From NCBI GenBank assembly GCA_964595905.1, contig CAZQSU010000004.1, positions 1-64,000 of the forward strand: DNA of 64,000 nucleotides, in the 5' to 3' direction. This DNA is from JAFDWI01 sp964595905. Lineage in GTDB: Bacteria; Actinomycetota; Acidimicrobiia; Acidimicrobiales; Iamiaceae. Position numbers and translations under genes: made by a program. This document shows positions 58,429 to 64,000 of the stretch, piece after piece (within the stretch, counting starts at the first letter, position 1; each line of letters begins with the position of its first letter). Below the pieces are notes generated by a model that saw only the letters and a program-made list of their open reading frames with translations, was not told the DNA's origin and did not search any database.

Positions 58429-59688
58429 ATGCCCCTGACCCCCGAGCCGCCGGGTTCGCCGGACGAGCGGCCCGGCGAAGACGGTTCCGGGGACGCGCCG
58501 GTCGAAACCGACGCGCCGGGATCCGATCGGTTCCACCTGGGCTACCGCCCCGAACTCGACGGGTTGCGGGCACTGGCCGTCGCGCTGGTGTTCGTCGCGC
58601 ACATCGGCTACCCGTGGCAGTCGCTCATGGGCACGTTCCTGCCGGGGTCGTTCCAGGGGGTCGACCTGTTCTTCGTGCTGTCGGGCTTTCTGTTGACCAC
58701 GCTGCTGTTCGAGGAACGCAAGGTCACCGGCGGGTTCTCGTTCAAGGGGTTCTACCGGCGCCGGGCGCTGCGGCTGCTCCCCGCGTTGTTCTTCATGCTC
58801 CTGGTGCTGATCCCCTGGACGATCCAGCAGCACGAAGGCATCGGTACGTTCCTGATGGCCGAGGTCTACGTCGTCTTCTACGTCACCAACTGGGCGGTGA
58901 TCGTCGGCCACGACGGGATCATCCCCTTCAGCCTGTCGCACATGTGGTCACTCGCGATCGAAGAGCAGTACTACCTGTTGTTCTTCCCGTTCCTGATCGG
59001 GCTGCTCGCGCTGGTCCGCAAGCTCCGGTCGGTCGCGTGGGTGCTGATCGGGCTGATCGTGGTCGTGTGGATCGACCGGATCATCTCGGCGATGCACACC
59101 AGCCCCGGCGCCTTCGAGACGACGCTGTACGTGCGGACCGACGTCCGTGCCGACGCGTTGTTGATCGGTCCGCTCGTCGCCGTGTGGTTGCAGCTCGGAC
59201 ACCGGATCACCCCGCGGATCCGTCTGCTGGGCATCCCGGCCGCGGCGTTTCTGGTGTGGACGATCATGGAGGCGCACGTGAACGACGCGTGGGTGTACCA
59301 CTGGGCGCTCGGTCTGATCGACATCTGCTGGGCGATCGTCCTGGTCGCCGTACTCGGCGGCACCCATCCCTTCACCCGGCTGTTGCAGCTCCGTCCGGTC
59401 GTGTGGATGGGCAAGATCTCGTACGGCCTGTACCTGTGGCACATGCCGATCTTCGTCGAGACGATGCGGCACACGCGTTACCGGGACCTCCCCCACTGGT
59501 TGCCCTTCACGCTGGCGGTGGTGATGACCTTCGCCGCGGCGACGTTCTCGTACTACGTGGTGGAGCGTCCGTTCCTGCGGCGCAAACGCCCACGCGGCTC
59601 GGTGGTCGACGAGCCGGCTTCCGTACGCGCCGGCGCGGCCGACACCGGCCGCGGGCCGGTGGCACCCTCGGCGACCCCGGCGAGCTGA
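58429..59688 (+). CDS. Acyltransferase 3 family membrane protein
   Basis: 419 residues. PELDGLRALAVALVFVAHIGYP and GVDLFFVLSGFLLTTLL are the family's Arg and His motifs, with about ten membrane helices and SHMWSLAIEEQYYLLFFPFL, YGLYLWHMP as further signatures. Unlike the larger acyltransferase at 16112-18064 it has no SGNH domain. It starts four bases after the DAHP synthase stop, probably same mRNA. It likely O-acylates an envelope sugar or lipid. The disordered ends are Asp/Glu/Pro-rich (N) and Ala/Pro-rich (C). Confidence 0.88.
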   Translation: MPLTPEPPGSPDERPGEDGSGDAPVETDAPGSDRFHLGYRPELDGLRALAVALVFVAHIGYPWQSLMGTFLPGSFQGVDLFFVLSGFLLTTLLFEERKVTGGFSFKGFYRRRALRLLPALFFMLLVLIPWTIQQHEGIGTFLMAEVYVVFYVTNWAVIVGHDGIIPFSLSHMWSLAIEEQYYLLFFPFLIGLLALVRKLRSVAWVLIGLIVVVWIDRIISAMHTSPGAFETTLYVRTDVRADALLIGPLVAVWLQLGHRITPRIRLLGIPAAAFLVWTIMEAHVNDAWVYHWALGLIDICWAIVLVAVLGGTHPFTRLLQLRPVVWMGKISYGLYLWHMPIFVETMRHTRYRDLPHWLPFTLAVVMTFAAATFSYYVVERPFLRRKRPRGSVVDEPASVRAGAADTGRGPVAPSATPAS

Positions 59689-59694
59689 GTCGCA

Positions 59695-60597
59695 TCAGTC
59701 CGCGGGTGCGCCGGTGAACCCGGGCAGGACCGCGTCGTCGCCGTAGAGCAGCGCCGCGATCGACCCGTAGTCGGGTCCACGGCGCAGGTGGTGCCCGCCG
59801 TCGACGGGCAGGCAGTTGCCGGTCATCCAACTCGACTCGTCGCCGGCGAGGAACCTGATCACCTGGGCGACCTCGTCGGGCTGGCCGATGTGGGCGACGG
59901 GCATGTTGACGAGGTACGACTCGACGAGCGGCTCATCGGCCATCGGCCAGGCCACGAGTTCGGTGTCGACGAGACTGGGTTGGACCGAGTTCACGCGCAC
60001 GCCCGAGGGGCCGAGTTCATCCGCGGCGTTGCGGACGAGTGCGTCGATGCCCGCTTTGGTGGCGGCATATGCCGACATCCAGGCGTGCACGGTGCACGCT
60101 GCGAGCGACGACACCGCGACGATCGACCCGCCGCCTCCGGCCACGATGGCGCGACCGGCGTGCTTGATCGTCAGGAACGTCCCGACCAGGTTGGTCGACA
60201 CGATGCTCTGGAACTCGTCGAGGGGCTGGGACACGATGGGGGCGACACCACCGGTGCCGGCACTGGCGACGGTGACGGCGAGCCGGCCGGTCGCCTCGGT
60301 TGCGATCCGCACGGCCTCGGCGACGGCGTCCTCGTCGTCGACCGAACCGGGCGCGATCGTCGCCGGCGGTGCGGTCGGGAACTCGGCGGCGAGCTCGGCC
60401 GCGGCCGCGCGGAGCTTGTCGGCGGTGCGGCCCATGAGCGTGACCTGCGCCCCGTCCCGGGCGAGAAGCCGGGCGGCGGCGAAGCCGATCCCGCTGCCGC
60501 CGCCGGTGACCAGTGCGCCGGTTCCGGCAAAGGGCCCGGCGGCGGGGTCGGTGGCCTGCGCGGAAGGGGGTTCGGCGTCGTGCGGTGTCGTGGTCAT
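59695..60597 (-). CDS. Short-chain dehydrogenase/reductase
   Basis: 300 residues. The Rossmann motif is VTGGGSGIGFAAARLL (TGGxSGIG), GRTADKL suits NADP binding, VASAGTGG stands for NNAG, catalytic Ser is in VAVSSLAACT, Tyr and Lys in YAATKAG, then GVRVNSVQPSLVDTE. The C-terminus has the WMTGNCLPVDGGHHLRRG end common in classical SDRs. Substrate unknown. ATG 60597 is used; a TTG at 60606 is possible. The stop is six bases from the convergent acyltransferase stop. Confidence 0.92.
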   Translation of the reverse strand: MTTTPHDAEPPSAQATDPAAGPFAGTGALVTGGGSGIGFAAARLLARDGAQVTLMGRTADKLRAAAAELAAEFPTAPPATIAPGSVDDEDAVAEAVRIATEATGRLAVTVASAGTGGVAPIVSQPLDEFQSIVSTNLVGTFLTIKHAGRAIVAGGGGSIVAVSSLAACTVHAWMSAYAATKAGIDALVRNAADELGPSGVRVNSVQPSLVDTELVAWPMADEPLVESYLVNMPVAHIGQPDEVAQVIRFLAGDESSWMTGNCLPVDGGHHLRRGPDYGSIAALLYGDDAVLPGFTGAPAD

Positions 60598-60709
60598 GGG
60601 CGCCAAGTCTGCCCGGCCGACGACGCGCCTTCAATCACCGAGTCGCACCCGACCCGCGGCGTCGGTTCCGCCCACTGGTGCGGCCGGGTCTCGCCGGCGA
60701 GCCGATTTC

Positions 60710-60715
60710 TATACT
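60710..60715 (+). promoter_or_regulatory. Candidate -10 box (TATACT) upstream of the polytopic membrane gene
   Basis: TATACT matches the consensus at five of six positions; leader about 55 bases to ATG 60775. No good -35. Confidence 0.45.
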
Positions 60716-60774
60716 GTGCCGGAGCCGGGGGTCGCCGCTGGAGCGAACCGGACGCCGATCGATGTCGAGGTTCC

Positions 60775-62454
60775 ATGGACTCCGCGCGGGCGACTGACGC
60801 ACGTTCACAGATGTCGCCGCCGGAGGAGGCATCGGCGTCGCAGGTCCCCGCGCCGGACACCCCGGGTCGACCCGGCACGCGGGCCGATCTCGTGGTCCTG
60901 GGTTGCGGGCTCGTGGGTCTCGTCGTCGCGGCGCGCTGGTTCGGCCGGGGGCTCTCCTTCGTCGTCGACGAATGGGACATCCTCGCCCACCACGTGCACG
61001 GCGACCTGCTCACGCCCTACAACGGGCATCTGTCGATCGTTCCGATCGCCATCTACCAGGGGTTCGCGCACACGGTCGGGGTGCAGAGCTACGTGCCGTA
61101 CGCGCTGGTCGCGCTGGTCGTCTTCCTGGCGATCCCGATCGCGTTCGCGGCGACACACCGTCGGCTCGTCGATCCGGCGCTGGTGGTGATCGCGGCGCTG
61201 GGTCTCGCGTGGTCGTGGGCGGCCGAGGGCAACATCCTGTACGGATTCCTGGTCAACTTCGACCTGCCGATCCTGATGCTGGTCGTCGGCTGGTGGCTGA
61301 TCAGAGGAGACACGCTGCGTCACGACCTGTGGGCGATGGCCGCGCTGGCGGTTGCGTTGGCGACCTCGAGCGTGGGCGTGGTCGTGGCGTTCGCGCTCGG
61401 TGTCGAGTTGCTTCTCGGTCGAGCGCCGCTGCGCAGGTTGATCCGATTCGCGCTGCCGGTGGTGCTCTGGGGGTTGTGGTGGGTCTTCGACCACGAGGCG
61501 ACCAAGCCCGCGTCGGTCGGCGAACGGCTCAGCTACGCATGGCACACGTCGGTGGCGATCCTCGCCGGGTTCACCCTGGGTTGGAAACCCGGGGCCGCCG
61601 CATCGGCGGTGGTGATCGTGATCGTCGTCGCCTTCGCCTGGCGGCGGTGGCGCACCGTCGATGCCCACGTCGTGGCGATCGGGGCGACGCTGGTGTTCTT
61701 CGTCGCGCTCAGCGCGTTCAGTCGGGCGGGCGACATCGCCCTGAATCCGCCCGACTCGGCCCGGTACGTGTGGGTGGGAGACGTGCTGATCATCGCCGGG
61801 CTGGTGTGGTGTGTCCGTGGCAGACCGATCCGCCCGGCCATCCGGGCGGCCGCGGCCGCGGTGGTGCTCGTCGGCGCGGTCGGTCTGGTCGGCAACCTGG
61901 CCGACTACCGCTCGTTCGCGCTCGGAGACATGGCCCGGACGCACCCGTTCCTCGTCGGCGCCGAGGCCGCGGGCCCGCGCGCCGATCCGGCACGGATCCT
62001 GCCGCTCAACCTGATCCCGGTGACCGTCGGCGAGTACCTCGACCTGGTCGCGTCGGTCGGCTCACCGGTGGCCGGTGCGCCGTTCTCGTCGCTCGGCTCC
62101 GAGTCGGCGCGGCTCGCAGCCGACCGGTTGTTGATCGGCGACGAACGACTCGTCGTCGGAGTCGGTGACGCCCTCCCCCGGTGTGCCGGGTCGTGGCGGG
62201 CCGTCGCCGCCGACGGCGGCCGGTCCGGCGGTGAGATCGACCTGCCTGCCGGTGCGATGCTCGCGATCTCCGCGCCGGAGCGGGCCGAGGTCCGGATGCG
62301 CCGGTTGGCGCGGGGGTATCCGCCGAAGGCCGACGTGGTCGTCCCCGCGGGGCGCGTCGGCATCGTGCGGTCGGTGCGCGACGGGTCGAAGCTCCCGTGG
62401 TGGGTGCACGTCGACGGCCGAGACCATTCGCTGCAAATGTGCGCGGGAAGCTGA
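60775..62454 (+). CDS. Polytopic membrane protein, GT-C-like, function unknown
   Basis: 559 residues. About ten hydrophobic segments occupy residues 40-400 (LVVLGCGLVGLVVAARWFG, YVPYALVALVVFLAIPIAFAA, LPILMLVVGWWLI and others). An early acidic motif DEWDILAHHVHGD in the first external loop resembles the catalytic D-x-D/DE site of GT-C glycosyltransferases, but no family is identified. The C-terminal 160 residues are extracytoplasmic, with a lectin-like or jelly-roll pattern (SGGEIDLPAGAMLAISAPERAEVRMRRLARGYPP). ATG 60775 is used; an ATG at 60811 is possible. Confidence 0.65.
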   Translation: MDSARATDARSQMSPPEEASASQVPAPDTPGRPGTRADLVVLGCGLVGLVVAARWFGRGLSFVVDEWDILAHHVHGDLLTPYNGHLSIVPIAIYQGFAHTVGVQSYVPYALVALVVFLAIPIAFAATHRRLVDPALVVIAALGLAWSWAAEGNILYGFLVNFDLPILMLVVGWWLIRGDTLRHDLWAMAALAVALATSSVGVVVAFALGVELLLGRAPLRRLIRFALPVVLWGLWWVFDHEATKPASVGERLSYAWHTSVAILAGFTLGWKPGAAASAVVIVIVVAFAWRRWRTVDAHVVAIGATLVFFVALSAFSRAGDIALNPPDSARYVWVGDVLIIAGLVWCVRGRPIRPAIRAAAAAVVLVGAVGLVGNLADYRSFALGDMARTHPFLVGAEAAGPRADPARILPLNLIPVTVGEYLDLVASVGSPVAGAPFSSLGSESARLAADRLLIGDERLVVGVGDALPRCAGSWRAVAADGGRSGGEIDLPAGAMLAISAPERAEVRMRRLARGYPPKADVVVPAGRVGIVRSVRDGSKLPWWVHVDGRDHSLQMCAGS

Positions 62455-62588
62455 GTTCCCGCACCGGCGGTTCCCCCCTCCGACGACGCCGTGAGCCGGG
62501 CCGCGAACCGCCGATGCCACGCCCGCGCCAGCTCGTGCGTGTTCCGGCGCTGACCGCGACGCCCGGGTCACGGCACTAGAAAGGACCC

Positions 62589-64000
62589 ATGGCACTTCGG
62601 ATCGAGGACTACGCATTGTTGAGCGATCTGTCGAGCTGCGCGCTGGTCGGCAACGACGGATCGATCGACTGGTTGACGTTTCCCCGGTACGACTCGTCGG
62701 CGATCTTCGCGGCCCTCCTGGGAGATGCCCACGACAACGGCCGCTGGTTGCTCGCCCCCGACGAGCCCGTCGAGTCGGTGGAGCGTCACTACCGCGACTC
62801 GTCACTGGTGTTGGAGACGGTCTTCCACACGGCGAACGGGGTGGTCGCCGTGATCGACTGCATGCCCCCGGGCGACGACCGGCACGACCTGATGCGGCTG
62901 GTCGAGTGCCGCGATGGCAGAGTGGCGATGCGGATGCACCTGACGGTGCGGTTCGACTACGGCAGCACGATTCCCTGGGTGCGCCACGTGCCCGGCGGAA
63001 CCGAGGCGATCGCCGGCCCCGACGCGATCCGTCTCGCCACGCCGGTCGAGTTGCGCGGCGAGGATCTCGCCACCGTCGCTTCGTTCTCGGTGCGCGCGGG
63101 TGACCGGGTGCCCTTCGGCATGTGCTGGTTTCCCTCGAACGAGTCCGCTCCCCAACCGATCGACGCGATCACCGCGGTCGCCACCACCGAAGCCTGGTGG
63201 AGCGACTGGATGTCGGGGTGCACCTACGACGGCGACTACGCCGATGAGGTACGGCGTTCCGCGGTCGTGCTCAAGGGGTTGACCCTGGAGCGCACCGGAG
63301 GCCTCGTCGCCGCCGCGACGACGTCGCTCCCCGAGGAGCTCGGCGGCGAGCGGAACTGGGACTACCGCTACTGCTGGTTGCGCGACGCGACGTTCTCGTT
63401 GATGGCGCTGCAGAACGCCGGCTTCGAAGACGAAGCGGTGGCCTGGCGGAATTGGCTGTTGCGGGCGGTCGCCGGTGATCCGGCCCAGCTCCAGATCATG
63501 TACGGACCTGGCGGCGAACGCCGCCTCACCGAGATCGAACTGGATTGGCTCGACGGCTACGAGGGCTCCACGCCGGTCCGGGTCGGCAACGCGGCCCACG
63601 GGCAGTTCCAGCTCGACGTCTACGGCGAGGTGCTCGACGCGCTGCACCAGAGCGCCGTCGACGGATCCGAGATCGACGCGAACACCTGGTCGCTGTCACG
63701 GAACCTCATCGATTTCGTCGCCGAGCACTGGCGCGACCCCGACGACGGCATCTGGGAGGTGCGCGGCGGTCGTCGGCACTTCACCCACTCCAAGGTCATG
63801 GCCTGGGTGGCGGTCGACCGGGCGATCGCCACGGTCGAGCATTTCGGCTCAGACGAGTTGCACCTGCGCGCCACCGCGCACCACCGACCGGTCGATCTCG
63901 ACGATTGGAGGGCGTTGCGGTCCGAGATCGCCGATGACGTGCTGGCCCACGGGGTGAATGCCGACGGCGCGTTCGTGCAGTCCTACGGCTCGGATTCCTT
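62589..64000 (+). CDS. GH15 glucoamylase/trehalase-like enzyme, 3' truncated
   Basis: The gene runs off the window after 470 codons. It starts LRIEDYALLSDLSSCALVGNDGSIDWLTFPRYDSS, the typical N-terminal domain of bacterial GH15 proteins related to mycobacterial trehalase. The (alpha/alpha)6 barrel has GGERNWDYRYCWLRDATFSLMAL and LDWLDGYEGSTPVRVGNAAHGQFQLDVYGE, containing the expected substrate-binding acids and the first catalytic Glu region. Usual length is 600-680, so about a quarter is missing. AAAGGA sits just before ATG 62589. No signal peptide: a cytoplasmic enzyme for trehalose or alpha-glucans. Confidence 0.9.
   Translation, partial: MALRIEDYALLSDLSSCALVGNDGSIDWLTFPRYDSSAIFAALLGDAHDNGRWLLAPDEPVESVERHYRDSSLVLETVFHTANGVVAVIDCMPPGDDRHDLMRLVECRDGRVAMRMHLTVRFDYGSTIPWVRHVPGGTEAIAGPDAIRLATPVELRGEDLATVASFSVRAGDRVPFGMCWFPSNESAPQPIDAITAVATTEAWWSDWMSGCTYDGDYADEVRRSAVVLKGLTLERTGGLVAAATTSLPEELGGERNWDYRYCWLRDATFSLMALQNAGFEDEAVAWRNWLLRAVAGDPAQLQIMYGPGGERRLTEIELDWLDGYEGSTPVRVGNAAHGQFQLDVYGEVLDALHQSAVDGSEIDANTWSLSRNLIDFVAEHWRDPDDGIWEVRGGRRHFTHSKVMAWVAVDRAIATVEHFGSDELHLRATAHHRPVDLDDWRALRSEIADDVLAHGVNADGAFVQSYGSDS

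Overview
The window is about 70% G+C, densely coded on both strands, with GTG and TTG starts and many 1-4 base gene overlaps. Family content fits an actinobacterium, probably a deep-branching one such as Acidimicrobiia (Ilumatobacter-like): class II DAHP synthase, a DUF3516-type helicase, HrcA with a CIRCE operator, a LytR_C protein between nadD and rsfS, and an excisionase-type small regulator. The lineage is an inference from family content, not a database match. I see no integrase, transposase, phage gene, CRISPR array or rRNA. No gene-free stretch exceeds 300 bases. Largest are 40157-40403 (repeats), 24706-24929 (CIRCE), 27696-27894 and 33320-33517 (divergent promoter regions).

Layout. 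1-4120: NTF2-like fragment, HAD phosphatase, DinG-type helicase and a vapBC toxin-antitoxin pair. 4120-12893 (minus): a chain of overlapping genes running O-antigen ligase-like protein, glycosyltransferase, phoH, ybeY, corC-like, era, DUF3516 helicase. 13039-18064: second glycosyltransferase, a Wzz/BY-kinase with a tyrosine tail, and an OafA-type acyltransferase with an SGNH domain, so 10-18 kb is a surface-glycan locus. 18129-20613: small HTH regulator, pseudokinase-like protein, fused acetyl-CoA carboxylase carboxyltransferase. 20708-24801 (minus): CIRCE-hrcA-dnaJ-rsmE-hemW. 24930-29188: secreted Thr/Pro-rich protein, lepA, rpsT, holA. 29185-33319 (minus): TIM-barrel-like protein, comEC, comEA, thioredoxin-TPR protein. 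33518-40156: phosphotransferase, PAC2 protein, acyl-adenylate synthetase, leuS. 40190-40379: a C-rich tract and two identical 62-bp palindromic repeats. 40404-43548: thioesterase, tRNA-Ala(GGC), two small membrane proteins, MFS exporter.

43633-46999 (minus) is the most coherent accessory unit: trxA, a CsoR-family regulator lacking the metal-ligand histidine (CstR-like), a 55-residue zinc-ribbon-like protein, and a CstB-like metallo-beta-lactamase/rhodanese fusion, behind a perfect ATACCCC-N2-GGGGTAT operator. It reads as a persulfide-sensing and detoxification operon. 46999-52044: amidase, PIG-L deacetylase, aldo-keto reductase, alpha-galactosidase. 52062-56101 (minus): a NuoF-like flavoprotein, nadD, LytR_C protein, rsfS. 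56155-64000: sigma factor, class II DAHP synthase, acyltransferase, SDR, polytopic membrane protein and a truncated GH15 enzyme.

A recurrent pattern is a TAnnnT hexamer ending 6-8 bases before an ATG or GTG, seen at about a dozen genes. It implies widespread leaderless transcripts and was used to choose several starts.
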